From: Haemophilus parahaemolyticus
GTDB lineage: Bacteria > Pseudomonadota > Gammaproteobacteria > Enterobacterales > Pasteurellaceae
Reading direction: 5' to 3'
Assembly: GCF_002015035.1 (NCBI RefSeq)
Contig: NZ_MUXY01000019.1
Coordinates: 2,101-29,356 of the forward strand
DNA length: 27,256 bases
Every line of letters starts with the position of its first letter. The first letter of the stretch is position 1. Under the pieces are notes generated by a model. The model made no database searches and was not told the origin of the DNA. It saw nothing but the letters and a program-made list of their open reading frames with translations. Below are positions 7,989-15,741 of the stretch, piece after piece. The translations under genes were made by a program, and so were the position numbers.

Positions 7989-9881
7989 TTACAACTCACC
8001 GCGTTTAAGCATACCTTGTTTTTTCAAGTTCACTAGCAAGATTGAAATGGCAGCTGGGGTAATGCCTGAAATGCGACTTGCTTGACCAATCGTCACAGGG
8101 CGATGTTGCATTAATTTCGCTCGTACTTCGTTCGATAAACTTTCTACTTTGTCGTAATCAAATTCCGCTGGGATCGCAGTATTTTCGTGGCGTTTATGAC
8201 GTTCGATCTCTTGATATTGATGTTCAATGTAGCCTTGATATTTGATCGAAATTTCAACTTGTTCTGCTGCCTCTTTATCTTCAATAGCAGGTGCAAATGG
8301 GGCAATTTGGGTTAAACGCCCATAGCTCATTTCTGGACGACGAATTAAATCTTCGCCGCTTGCTTCACGCGTTAATGGGCTGTTAAGCATTGAATTTAGC
8401 TCATCTAAATTCGCCATTTGCACGTGTGCCCATGTCTGTTTTAAACGACTATGCTCTTTCTCAATGTTTTCCATTTTATCATTAAAACGAGCCCAACGAG
8501 CTTCATCAATCAAGCCTAAATCATGTGCTATTGGCGTTAAACGCATATCGGCATTATCTTCACGCAATAATAAACGATATTCAGCACGAGAGGTAAACAC
8601 ACGGTATGGCTCTTTGGTGCCAAGCGTACAGAGATCATCCACCAATACGCCTGTGTAAGCTAAATCACGCGTTGGATACCAAGCCTCTTTACCTTGCACT
8701 TGAAGTGCAGCATTAATACCAGCTAATAAACCTTGTGCAGCGGCTTCTTCGTAACCTGTAGTGCCGTTGATTTGCCCAGCAAAGAATAAGCCTTCCACTG
8801 CTTTGGTTTCAAGCGTTGGTTTAAGATCGCGTGGGTCAAAATAATCGTATTCAATCGCATAACCAGGTTTGATGATCCGCACATTCTCTAAGCCTTTCAT
8901 TGAGTGCACGATCCCCATTTGTACGTCGAATGGTAAGCTGGTTGAGATCCCATTAGGGTAAACTTCAATCGTGCTTAAACCTTCAGGTTCGAGGTAGATT
9001 TGGTGACTATTACGATCACTAAAACGCATCACTTTATCTTCAATAGATGGACAATAACGAGGACCAACGCCTTCAATAATTCCCGTATACATCGGGCTAC
9101 GATCCAAACTGTTACGGATTAAATCGTGCGTTTGTTCGTTGGTATGCGTGATATAACAAGGAATTTGGCGAGGGTGTAAATCAACGCTTCCCATAAACGA
9201 CATGACAGGCAATTGTGCATCACCATGCTGTTTTGCTAAGACATCAAAATTAATGGTACGAGCATCTAAACGCGGTGGCGTTCCTGTTTTTAAGCGATCA
9301 ACACGTAAGTTTAGATCACGTAAACGCTGTGCTAAAGTAGTTGCAGCAGGATCGCCTGCTCGACCGCCTTCGTAGTTATCCAAACCGATGTGGATCTTAC
9401 CCGCTAAAAAAGTGCCTGCAGTTAAAATGACGCTACGAGCTTTAAAGGTTAATCCCATTTTGGTTACTGCACCGCAAGCACGGTTATTTTCGATTAAAAT
9501 ATCAACGACTTCTTGTTGGAAAATATCTAAATTTGGCTGATTTTCAAGTGTGGTTCGGATGGCTTGGCGGTAAAGCACACGGTCTGCTTGTGCACGGGTT
9601 GCACGCACCGCTGGGCCTTTTGAGCTATTTAAGGTACGGAATTGGATCCCGGCTTTATCAGTTGCCAATGCTATAATCCCGCCCATGGCATCGATCTCCT
9701 TGACCAAATGCCCTTTACCAATCCCACCAATCGCAGGGTTACACGACATCTGCCCTAAGGTATCTACATTATGCGTTAAAAGTAAGGTTTTTAGCCCCAT
9801 CCGAGCGGGCGCAAGGGCAGCTTCGGTACCCGCATGACCGCCACCAACCACGATCACATCATAAATTTCATTGTAAATCAT
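7989..9881 (-). CDS. mnmG: tRNA uridine-5-carboxymethylaminomethyl modification enzyme MnmG
   Basis: MnmG (GidA) works with MnmE to install the carboxymethylaminomethyl group on the wobble uridine of certain tRNAs, using FAD, NADH and methylene-tetrahydrofolate. Its 630 residues are the standard length. The N-terminal dinucleotide-binding motif [14 protein letters not shown] (residues 9-22) is clear, as are the family signatures [43 protein letters not shown] and [14 protein letters not shown]. It is transcribed away from the origin and its start lies at the edge of the oriC region, as gidA does in E. coli. The stop is followed by a GC-rich palindrome before rsmG. Confidence 0.97.
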   Translation of the reverse strand: MIYNEIYDVIVVGGGHAGTEAALAPARMGLKTLLLTHNVDTLGQMSCNPAIGGIGKGHLVKEIDAMGGIIALATDKAGIQFRTLNSSKGPAVRATRAQADRVLYRQAIRTTLENQPNLDIFQQEVVDILIENNRACGAVTKMGLTFKARSVILTAGTFLAGKIHIGLDNYEGGRAGDPAATTLAQRLRDLNLRVDRLKTGTPPRLDARTINFDVLAKQHGDAQLPVMSFMGSVDLHPRQIPCYITHTNEQTHDLIRNSLDRSPMYTGIIEGVGPRYCPSIEDKVMRFSDRNSHQIYLEPEGLSTIEVYPNGISTSLPFDVQMGIVHSMKGLENVRIIKPGYAIEYDYFDPRDLKPTLETKAVEGLFFAGQINGTTGYEEAAAQGLLAGINAALQVQGKEAWYPTRDLAYTGVLVDDLCTLGTKEPYRVFTSRAEYRLLLREDNADMRLTPIAHDLGLIDEARWARFNDKMENIEKEHSRLKQTWAHVQMANLDELNSMLNSPLTREASGEDLIRRPEMSYGRLTQIAPFAPAIEDKEAAEQVEISIKYQGYIEHQYQEIERHKRHENTAIPAEFDYDKVESLSNEVRAKLMQHRPVTIGQASRISGITPAAISILLVNLKKQGMLKRGEL

Positions 9882-9972
9882 ATCTAACCTATTTTTATTT
9901 TATCTGTATTAAGGATGATCATTTTACCTTAAAATCAAATGATCAGGAAAAGCATTTTTCGAACACAACTGA

Positions 9973-10028
9973 GATCTTTTAAGTGCTAATATTATAAAAG
10001 ATCTTTATATAAAGAGATCTTTACTATT
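9973..10028 (+). other. duplex-unwinding element with three 13-mers
   Basis: GATCTTTTAAGTG (9973), GATCTTTATATAA (10000) and GATCTTTACTATT (10016) all match the start of the E. coli oriC 13-mer consensus GATCTnTTnTTTT and lie in very AT-rich sequence. The left part is expected to melt first when DnaA assembles on the boxes to the right. Confidence 0.8.
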
Positions 10029-10079
10029 ATAATTATTAGCAGAGCTCATATTTGCGGATAAACCTATTTTTTCACGTTA

Positions 10080-10092
10080 GATCAATAAGTTA
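10080..10092 (+). promoter_or_regulatory. IHF-like binding site in oriC
   Basis: GATCAATAAGTTA matches the IHF consensus WATCAANNNNTTR at all fixed positions except the first base. It lies directly right of the DnaA box next to the melting region, as the IHF site does in E. coli oriC. Confidence 0.6.
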
Positions 10093-10126
10093 AAGACGAT
10101 CAAAACCGTTTAAGATCGTCTTTTTA
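10092..10126 (+). terminator. terminator-like hairpin inside oriC
   Basis: AAAGACGATC (10092-10101) pairs perfectly with GATCGTCTTT (10114-10123) around a 12-base loop and runs into a T tract. It looks like an intrinsic terminator in the plus direction, yet no gene precedes it. Both arms carry a GATC site, so it may instead be an origin structure, or it may stop transcription entering from the melting region. Confidence 0.55.
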
Positions 10127-10322
10127 AAGAAAGAATATGTTGTGGATAATTATAGTGGTTATCCACAAGGAAAATTTCATTAAAAGTTACTTAAATAAAG
10201 ATCTCACCTTATTCCGGATTTAATCACAAAGTTATCCACAATAGGGTTGTCACGCTTTTAATGTTTATTTGCTGATTTTTTATCTTATTACGCATCATCA
10301 TATTTAGATAACGGGTTAATTT

Positions 10323-10796
10323 ATGATAAATCGAACTTCTCTTTGCCCTTGCCAATCAGGCAAACCTTATTTTGATTGCTGCCAGCCTTTCCATTTACAT
10401 CAAACTGTTCCTGATACAGCGGAAAAACTGATGCGTTCCCGTTATACGGCTTATACGCAGGTCAATATTCCTTATATTGTGGAAACTACCGTACCTGCTC
10501 AACAGGCATTGTTAGATCAGACATCAATGCAACTATGGGGCGAGGAAACAGATTGGGCAGGCTTGGAAATCATTACACATCAACCATTTGTATCGAAAAT
10601 ACATAGTTGGGTTGAGTTTAAAGCCTTCTTTAATATTGAAAATGGCATTGATGCACATCACGAGCGTTCGCTTTTTGTCTTGATTGGTGGACGTTGGTAT
10701 TTTGTTGATCCGACTGTGCCCTTACCAACGCAAAAACAGCCTTGCGTATGCTGCTCGGGCAAAAAATTTAAGCATTGTTGTGGGGCTTGGCTATAA
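10323..10796 (+). CDS. ychJ: YchJ/UPF0225 family protein with two SEC-C metal-binding motifs
   Basis: A 157-residue cytosolic protein of the UPF0225 family, function not established. It has a zinc-binding SEC-C motif at each end: [13 protein letters not shown] (residues 8-20) and [13 protein letters not shown] (141-153). The same cysteine-rich motif occurs at the C-terminus of SecA, where it binds zinc and SecB. Between them lies an NTF2-like domain ([38 protein letters not shown]). Its ATG follows the origin region, and there is no strong Shine-Dalgarno sequence, only GGGTTAATTTATG. It occupies the position that mioC holds next to E. coli oriC. Confidence 0.9.
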   Translation: MINRTSLCPCQSGKPYFDCCQPFHLHQTVPDTAEKLMRSRYTAYTQVNIPYIVETTVPAQQALLDQTSMQLWGEETDWAGLEIITHQPFVSKIHSWVEFKAFFNIENGIDAHHERSLFVLIGGRWYFVDPTVPLPTQKQPCVCCSGKKFKHCCGAWL

Positions 10797-10816
10797 CTTA
10801 TTCCTTTTAGTTATTT

Positions 10817-10826
10817 GCAAGCGGTC
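10817..10826 (+). repeat. Apl-type DNA uptake sequence after ychJ
   Basis: GCAAGCGGTC followed by TAATTT; a single unpaired copy in the 86-base gap before the binding-protein gene. Confidence 0.65.
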
Positions 10827-10882
10827 TAATTTGCCCGTACATTCGCACAAAAGTTATTTTGTTTAAAACTAAGGATTTTATT

Positions 10883-11665
10883 ATGTTAAAAAAATTATCT
10901 GTTATCGCATTAACCACCTTAGCATTAGCCACTTCGACTGTCGCATCTGCAAAAGATAGCTTATTAGATCGTATTAACCAAAAAGGTACGATTACCGTGG
11001 GTACAGAAGGGACTTATGCTCCTTTTACCTACCACGATGAAAGCGGCAAATTAACAGGTTATGATGTGGAAGTGACCCGTGCGGTAGCTGACAAATTAGG
11101 CGTGAAAGTTGAATTTAAAGAAACTAACTGGGATTCAATGCTAGCAGGTTTAAAAGCCGGTCGTTTTGACTTAGTGGCAAACCAAGTGGCATTGACAACC
11201 CCAGAACGCCAAGCAATTTTTGATAAATCTGAGGCTTATAACTGGTCTGGTGCTGTTTTAGCTGCACCGAAAACAGAAACACGTATTCAAAAAATTGAAG
11301 ATGTAAAAGGTTTACGTGCAGCACAATCCCTTACTTCAAATTATGGCGAATTAGCACGTAAATATGAAGCAGTACTTGTTCCAGTAGATGGCTTAGCACA
11401 AAGTATTAAAGTGATTGAAACCAAACGTGCAGATTTCACTTTTAACGATTCATTGGCTATCTTAGATTACATCAAGAAAAACCCAAAATCAGATTTAAAA
11501 ATCTTCTGGGAATCAGATGATAAAGTCGGGGCAGGTTTAGTAGTTGATAAAGGAAATGACGAGGCGTTAAGCAAAATTAGCAAAGCGATTGTTGAACTTC
11601 GTAACGAAGGTAAATTAAAAGCGTTAGGTGAACAATTCTTTGGGCGTGATGTGAGCGTGAAATAA
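10883..11665 (+). CDS. amino-acid ABC transporter periplasmic binding protein
   Basis: A family 3 extracellular solute-binding protein of 260 residues. It has a signal peptide (MLKKLSVIALTTLALATSTV, cleaved after ASA) and the typical opening GTITVGTEGTYAPFTYHDE, then GYDVEVTRAVADKLGVKVEF. It delivers a polar amino acid, perhaps cystine as in the TcyJ/FliY relatives, to the membrane complex. The ATG at 10883 has AAGGA seven bases upstream; an upstream TTG frame extension is not needed. It resembles H. influenzae HI1080, whose partners HI1079 and HI1078 correspond to the permease and ATPase genes at 15.0-16.5 kb. Here the set is split by about 3.35 kb of other genes and two terminators. Confidence 0.92.
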   Translation: MLKKLSVIALTTLALATSTVASAKDSLLDRINQKGTITVGTEGTYAPFTYHDESGKLTGYDVEVTRAVADKLGVKVEFKETNWDSMLAGLKAGRFDLVANQVALTTPERQAIFDKSEAYNWSGAVLAAPKTETRIQKIEDVKGLRAAQSLTSNYGELARKYEAVLVPVDGLAQSIKVIETKRADFTFNDSLAILDYIKKNPKSDLKIFWESDDKVGAGLVVDKGNDEALSKISKAIVELRNEGKLKALGEQFFGRDVSVK

Positions 11666-11684
11666 TTGTACTTAGCATAGAAAA

Positions 11685-11745
11685 ACAAGCGGTCTGAATC
11701 AGTAAAACTTTTGCAAAATCAGACCGCTTGTGGTTTATTTTTTAT
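11685..11745 (+). terminator. terminator made of paired uptake sequences
   Basis: ACAAGCGGTCTGA (11685-11697) pairs perfectly with TCAGACCGCTTGT (11719-11731), followed by GGTTTATTTTTTATC. Both arms are full Apl-type uptake sequences in opposite orientation. It ends the binding-protein transcription unit. Confidence 0.85.
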
Positions 11746-11795
11746 CAAACCCCTTTCTTTCTTCTACGGTTCTCGCTATGCTAATAGCTCGCTCT

Positions 11796-11824
11796 TTGCA
11801 GCGAACCTCACGCTAAAATATAGC
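11796..11824 (+). promoter_or_regulatory. possible promoter of the transglutaminase-mer cassette
   Basis: TTGCAG (11796-11801) and TATAGC (11819-11824) are separated by 17 bases, and the gene starts 29 bases downstream. The -10 hexamer is imperfect. Confidence 0.35.
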
Positions 11825-11852
11825 AAGTTATGTTTATTTTAAGGGTATTACA

Positions 11853-12962
11853 ATGAAGAAAATGCTTCTCGCCTCTCTAATGGCAACAGGTTTTGCCTAC
11901 GCAAACCAACCTCAAACGTTTACTAATCCAAACACTACACTTCATACTTACGAATTCACCAACACTTACGATCTTGTTGTGCCGAAAGGGGCGTCTGGAC
12001 AAACTAATTTATGGGTGCCATTGCCGTTTGACAGCGATTATCAAAACGTAAAATCAATTGAGTTTGAAGGGAATTACAACAAAGCGTTTATTACTGAAAA
12101 TAACCAATACGGTGCGAAAACACTTTATGCAAACTGGAATGACAAAGCCGAAAAACGCTTGTTAAAAGTGAAAATGGTGGTGCAAACCCAAGATCGTGAA
12201 TATGGTAAAACAGGGGCGTTAAGCCAGTATCAAATGCCTGAAAAAATTGAATATAGTATTGATGTTCAGCCATATTTAAAAGCGACCGATCACATTAAAA
12301 TTGACGGGATTGTGAAAGAAACAGCTGATAAAATCGTCGGAAATGAAACCAATCCGCTTAAAAAAGCGGAGTTAATTCACCAATGGATCGTCAAAAATAT
12401 GGAACGCGATAATAGCGTGCTAGGCTGTGGCGATGGTGATGTGGAAAAAATTCTGACCACAGGCGTGTTAAAAGGCAAATGCACCGACATTAATTCTGTC
12501 TTTGTAGCATTGGCTCGAGCGGTAAATATTCCTGCACGTGAAATTTTCGGAATTCGCTTAGGTGCTGCACCGAAAATGTCTGCTTATTCCGCAACCGCAT
12601 TCGGGAGTGCTAAAGATGGCGTAGCGAACGTAAATGGTGGACAACATTGCCGAGCAGAATTTTATCTTGCAGGCTTTGGCTGGGTGCCAGTCGATTCGGC
12701 GGACGTGGCAAAAATGCGTCTAGCAGAGAAAAAATCGGTGGAGGATAAAGAGACACAAGCAGTTGCTAATTATCTATTTGGTAACTGGGAAGCAAACTGG
12801 GTTGGCTTTAACCACGCACGCGATTTCGCTTTATACCCAACGCCAGAACTCACTCCGCTTAACAACTTTGGCTATCCGTATGCAGAAGTGGGCGGTGAGC
12901 CGTTAAATTCATTTGATGCCAAAGAGTTTGGTTATGAATTTATCTCTAAAGAAATCAAATAA
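11853..12962 (+). CDS. exported transglutaminase-like protein
   Basis: A 369-residue protein with a short signal peptide ([17 protein letters not shown]). An N-terminal beta-rich region precedes a transglutaminase/cysteine-protease core around residues 190-290. The catalytic triad is visible: Cys210 ([16 protein letters not shown]), His265 ([10 protein letters not shown]) and Asp281 (WVPVDSADV). Bacterial proteins of this fold usually act as proteases or amidases rather than crosslinkers, and the periplasmic substrate is unknown. Two further cysteines (192 and 266) flank the site. The 3' end overlaps merT by 29 bases, so it is coupled to a metal-transport pair, which suggests a role linked to metal or thiol handling. 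AAGGG precedes the ATG. Confidence 0.85.
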   Translation: MKKMLLASLMATGFAYANQPQTFTNPNTTLHTYEFTNTYDLVVPKGASGQTNLWVPLPFDSDYQNVKSIEFEGNYNKAFITENNQYGAKTLYANWNDKAEKRLLKVKMVVQTQDREYGKTGALSQYQMPEKIEYSIDVQPYLKATDHIKIDGIVKETADKIVGNETNPLKKAELIHQWIVKNMERDNSVLGCGDGDVEKILTTGVLKGKCTDINSVFVALARAVNIPAREIFGIRLGAAPKMSAYSATAFGSAKDGVANVNGGQHCRAEFYLAGFGWVPVDSADVAKMRLAEKKSVEDKETQAVANYLFGNWEANWVGFNHARDFALYPTPELTPLNNFGYPYAEVGGEPLNSFDAKEFGYEFISKEIK

Positions 12963-13296
12963 TCGTTTTATTGCAACTTGTGTCACTGCGGTCGTCGCTG
13001 CGGTGACTTCAAGCCTTTGCTGCATTGCACCGCTGATTTATTTGCTGTTTGGCGTTTCCTCCACGTGGCTTATCGAATTAAATCAATTTGATTTTTTACG
13101 CATCCCAATGTTGGTGCTTTCGCTTGCGGCATTTAGTTACGGCTTCTGGCTCTTGGTTTTCTCTAAAAAAATCATCTGCACCCGATATTTATCACGCCGA
13201 ACCTTAACAGTGCTTTATTGGCTGGCGTTTGCCGTTATCCTTTTCTTTTTATTTTATCCAACATTTTTACCTTGGATTTTGGAACAGGTGGAATAA
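12934..13296 (+). CDS. merT: MerT-like metal ion transport membrane protein
   Basis: A 120-residue inner-membrane protein of the MerT family. The first membrane helix carries the adjacent cysteines Cys29-Cys30 ([13 protein letters not shown]) that accept Hg2+ in true MerT, and further hydrophobic segments lie at about 54-76 and 90-115. True MerT usually has a second cysteine pair in the cytoplasmic loop; here only Cys82 (IICTRY) is seen. I chose the ATG at 12934, which overlaps the preceding gene by 29 bases; an in-frame ATG at 12913 has no better ribosome site. No merA reductase or merR lies nearby, so classical mercury detoxification is unlikely. Import of another soft or transition metal is a plausible alternative. 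Confidence 0.82.
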   Translation: MNLSLKKSNNRFIATCVTAVVAAVTSSLCCIAPLIYLLFGVSSTWLIELNQFDFLRIPMLVLSLAAFSYGFWLLVFSKKIICTRYLSRRTLTVLYWLAFAVILFFLFYPTFLPWILEQVE

Positions 13297-13596
13297 ATGA
13301 AATCTCTACTTTTGGCTGTAAGCCTTGCATTCGCGACTATTTCTGCAAACCAATCAATAGCGACTGAAACCACGCAAACCCAATCGCAACGCGAGGTGAT
13401 GTTAAGTGTGCCTGAAATGAACTGCCAACTTTGTATTTATTTGGTAAATCGTGAATTACGCTCCATTGATGGTGTGATTTCAACCAAAGCCAATATGAAA
13501 GAACGCAACGTAAAAGTGGTTGCAAAACCTGAAGTGAGCAATGAACAACTTATTCAAGCGATTGAAAAGTTGCATTACACTGCTAAAGTGATGTGA
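13297..13596 (+). CDS. merP: MerP-like periplasmic heavy-metal-binding protein
   Basis: A 99-residue exported protein with a signal peptide of about 20 residues and one heavy-metal-associated domain. The metal site is MNCQLC (Cys43 and Cys46), corresponding to the GMTCxxC motif of MerP and copper chaperones. It is followed by the typical beta-alpha-beta pattern (VNRELRSIDGV, NVKVVAKPEVSNEQLIQAIEKL). It begins directly after the merT stop, so the two are translated together. MerP normally passes metal to the MerT cysteines. The motif lacks the usual glycine and threonine before the first cysteine, so metal preference may differ. Confidence 0.85.
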   Translation: MKSLLLAVSLAFATISANQSIATETTQTQSQREVMLSVPEMNCQLCIYLVNRELRSIDGVISTKANMKERNVKVVAKPEVSNEQLIQAIEKLHYTAKVM

Positions 13597-13609
13597 TATG
13601 GAAAAGGCA

Positions 13610-13657
13610 AGCGGTCTGAATCTGCAAAACTTTTGTAAAATCAGACTGCTCATTTTT
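13610..13657 (+). terminator. terminator after merP with uptake-sequence arms
   Basis: AGCGGTCTGA (13610-13619) pairs with TCAGACTGCT (13641-13650) with one G-T pair, then CATTTTTTGT. The left arm is part of GCAAGCGGTC; the right arm is a decayed copy. Confidence 0.75.
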
Positions 13658-13700
13658 TGTATATGTTTAAAAATCGGATAATTTTAAATATATTTTGTTG

Positions 13701-13723
13701 ATATGTTTATCGGATAAACATAT
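13701..13723. promoter_or_regulatory. palindromic operator candidate upstream of fic
   Basis: ATATGTTTATC (13701-13711) and GATAAACATAT (13713-13723) form a perfect inverted repeat of 11-base arms around one base. The half-site core ATATGTTTA recurs at 13661 and 13731 in direct orientation, giving three plus-strand copies and one inverted copy within 80 bases of the fic start. This is typical of a repressor or autoregulator site. Confidence 0.65.
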
Positions 13724-13759
13724 ACTCGAAATATGTTTAAAAAATTGAGGTTTTTAAAG

Positions 13760-14878
13760 ATGAATAATTGGAATCCTAAACTTGCTTACAATCAACTTCC
13801 CGATCTCCCTCCTGTTGATGAGTTGGAAACCAAAGAAATTTTAAAGCAAGCCATTAACGCTAGAGCCGCATTAGCTGAACTCAAACAGGCTGCGGAGCTT
13901 ATTCCTAATCAATCGATGTTAATCAATACCTTACCGATTATGGAAGCTCGAGCCAGTAGTGAAATTGAGAATATTGTTACTACGACAGATAAACTTTTTC
14001 AATCATTGCAACTTGATAGTGAGGAACAAGACTCAGCAACGAAAGAAGTACTGCAATATCGTACAGCTCTGTTTTCTGGATTTAATAGCTTAAAAGAACG
14101 TCCGCTTTGCACACAAACAGCGGTACTGGTTTGTAGTGAGATTAAAAACCGAGCAATGGATGTCCGAAAAGTGGCAGGAACAGCATTGCGTAATGGTTCA
14201 AATGGGGAGGTAATTTATACGCCACCTGAAGGTGAACAGCTTATTCGTGATAAATTAGCTAATTGGGAAAAATTTATCCATTACAATGAAGATTTAGATC
14301 CTCTGATTATTTTAGCTGTCGCCCATTATCAGTTTGAAGCAATTCATCCCTTTACTGATGGAAACGGACGTACTGGACGCGTATTAAATAGCTTGTTGAT
14401 GATTGAAAAGGAACTGTTACATTTACCTATTTTATATTTGAGTCGTTACATTATTGAGCATAAAGCGGATTATTACCGTTTGTTACTAGAGGTAACTGCC
14501 AATCAGAACTGGCAAGATTGGGTTATTTATATCTTAAAAGGGATTGAAAATACCGCAAAATGGACGCTAAATAAAATCGAAGCGATTAAGGCGCTGGCTG
14601 TTGAAACTCGGCGATATATTCAGCAATCTTTGCCTCATCTTTATAGTTTGGAATTGATTGAGTTATTATTTGAACAGCCTTACACCCGCATAGCAAATTT
14701 AGAGCAAGCGGGCATTGCTAAACGACAAACTGCCTCCAAATACTTAAAAGAGCTTTGTGATGTAGGAGTTTTGAGTGAGCAAATTGTTGGGAGAGATAAA
14801 TTATTTATTCATCCTAAATTGATGGAGTTATTACGGGGCGAGAATAACGAATTTATGCCTTATCCATCATTAAGCTAA
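13760..14878 (+). CDS. fic: Fic family AMP-transferase, class II, with C-terminal winged helix
   Basis: A 372-residue Fic protein predicted to transfer AMP from ATP to a target hydroxyl. The catalytic motif [12 protein letters not shown] is at residues 196-207, with His196 and the phosphate-binding GNGR intact. The N-terminal inhibitory helix motif (S/T)xxxE(G/N) is present as SSEIEN (Ser66 to Asn71, inhibitory Glu70), which makes it a class II, self-inhibited Fic. Residues about 290-355 look like a winged-helix DNA-binding domain ([20 protein letters not shown]), as in SoFic of Shewanella, which has about this length. I chose the ATG at 13760 because TTGAGG lies nine bases upstream; the earlier in-frame ATG at 13733 has no ribosome site and lies beside the palindrome. 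The target is unknown; autoregulation is a reasonable guess. Confidence 0.9.
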   Translation: MNNWNPKLAYNQLPDLPPVDELETKEILKQAINARAALAELKQAAELIPNQSMLINTLPIMEARASSEIENIVTTTDKLFQSLQLDSEEQDSATKEVLQYRTALFSGFNSLKERPLCTQTAVLVCSEIKNRAMDVRKVAGTALRNGSNGEVIYTPPEGEQLIRDKLANWEKFIHYNEDLDPLIILAVAHYQFEAIHPFTDGNGRTGRVLNSLLMIEKELLHLPILYLSRYIIEHKADYYRLLLEVTANQNWQDWVIYILKGIENTAKWTLNKIEAIKALAVETRRYIQQSLPHLYSLELIELLFEQPYTRIANLEQAGIAKRQTASKYLKELCDVGVLSEQIVGRDKLFIHPKLMELLRGENNEFMPYPSLS

Positions 14879-14884
14879 ATAAAT

Positions 14885-14932
14885 AAGCGGTCGAATTTGT
14901 AAAATAAATTGCAAATTCGACCGCTTGTTTTT
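14885..14932 (+). terminator. terminator after fic with paired uptake sequences
   Basis: AAGCGGTCGAATTTG (14885-14899) pairs perfectly over 15 bases with its complement at 14912-14926 around a 12-base loop, then GTTTTTCT. Both arms contain the AAGCGGTC core. Confidence 0.85.
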
Positions 14933-14961
14933 CTATATTGTAACAATTCGTTAATCTCCCC

Positions 14962-14989
14962 TTGCAACCCAGTCAATTTTCCTTACAAT
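14962..14989 (+). promoter_or_regulatory. promoter of the permease-ATPase pair
   Basis: TTGCAA (14962-14967) and TACAAT (14984-14989) are separated by 16 bases, about 30 bases upstream of the GTG start. Confidence 0.6.
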
Positions 14990-15018
14990 CGGGAAAAACA
15001 ATTTTTTAAGGATTTTCT

Positions 15019-15735
15019 GTGTTAGAAACGTTATTACTTCAAATCCCGTTTATGGATGAAGGGCGGGTCAAATTGGTAATTGATGCTTTTTGGCCGATGG
15101 TGGAAGCGGCGGTGTTGGTCTCTATTCCGTTGGCGATTGCCTCTTTTATTATTGGGATGATTTTAGCAGTGGGCGTGGCGTTAATTCGTGTAACGCCTGT
15201 GAATGGGGTGTTGCATCGCATCGCGTTGGCGATTGTGAAGGTGTATATTTCGATTATTCGTGGTACGCCAATGTTGGTGCAAATTTCGGTAGTGTTCTAT
15301 GGCTTGCCGGCGATTGGGGTATTTATTGACCCAATTCCCGCGGCGATTATCGGCTTCTCGCTCAATATAGGGGCGTATGCGTCGGAAACGGTGCGTGCGG
15401 CGATTTCTTCTGTGCCGAAAGGGCAGTGGGAGGCAGGCTATACGATTGGGATGACCTATATGCAAACCTTCCGTCGTATAATTGCTCCGCAAGCGGTTCG
15501 TGTGGCAGTTCCGCCGTTGAGTAATACTTTCATCGGCTTATTTAAAGATACTTCGCTGGCTTCGGTAGTAACCGTAACGGAGATGTTCCGCGTGGCTCAA
15601 CAAATGGCAAATATGTCGTATGATTTCTTGCCCGTTTATATTGAAGCGGGTGTGATTTATTGGTGCTTCTGTTGGGTGCTGTTTCTCATTCAAGCAAAAT
15701 TAGAAACCCGTTTTAACCGTTTTGTTGCAAAATAA
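15019..15735 (+). CDS. amino-acid ABC transporter permease
   Basis: A 238-residue inner-membrane permease of the polar amino-acid (HisMQ) family with about five membrane helices. The EAA loop that docks to the ATPase is seen as EAGYTIGMTYMQTFRRIIAP (residues about 137-156), preceded by the family motif SIIRGTPMLVQ. The start is GTG with AAGGA six bases upstream. The gene for its ATPase follows after six bases. It resembles H. influenzae HI1079. The binding protein it should work with is encoded 3.35 kb upstream, beyond fic and the mer-like cassette, and this gene has its own promoter. Confidence 0.93.
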   Translation: MLETLLLQIPFMDEGRVKLVIDAFWPMVEAAVLVSIPLAIASFIIGMILAVGVALIRVTPVNGVLHRIALAIVKVYISIIRGTPMLVQISVVFYGLPAIGVFIDPIPAAIIGFSLNIGAYASETVRAAISSVPKGQWEAGYTIGMTYMQTFRRIIAPQAVRVAVPPLSNTFIGLFKDTSLASVVTVTEMFRVAQQMANMSYDFLPVYIEAGVIYWCFCWVLFLIQAKLETRFNRFVAK

Positions 15736-15741
15736 GGAAAA

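Larger units (their letters stand above)
10053..10240. promoter_or_regulatory. DnaA-box cluster
   Basis: There are three perfect DnaA boxes: TGTGGATAA at 10141-10149 (minus orientation), and TTATCCACA at 10159-10167 and 10232-10240 (plus orientation). A one-mismatch box, TGCGGATAA, lies at 10053-10061 beside the AT-rich zone, in the place of E. coli box R1. The last one resembles R4 in position and in its flanking AG. The close inverted pair at 10141/10159 differs from the E. coli layout. Confidence 0.85.
9911..10245. other. oriC: chromosomal replication origin (oriC)
   Basis: A gene-free 441-base region between divergent mnmG and ychJ. It contains nine GATC Dam sites (at 9917, 9941, 9973, 10000, 10016, 10080, 10098, 10114 and 10200), where fewer than two would be expected by chance. 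It also holds an AT-rich zone with GATC-headed 13-mers, four DnaA-box sequences and an IHF-like site, in the same left-to-right order as E. coli oriC (13-mers, first box, IHF, further boxes). Gene orientation switches from all-minus to nearly all-plus here. A palindrome TGATCAT/ATGATCA (9916-9922 and 9939-9945) lies at the mnmG side. Neighbours differ from E. coli on the right: ychJ instead of mioC. Confidence 0.9.

Noticed and set aside
10859..10882. Upstream TTG start extending the binding protein by eight residues
   Set aside because: The ATG at 10883 has a proper ribosome site and gives a normal signal peptide.
12934..13596. Mercury resistance operon
   Set aside because: No merA, merR or merC nearby and altered cysteine motifs; MerT/MerP-like transport only.
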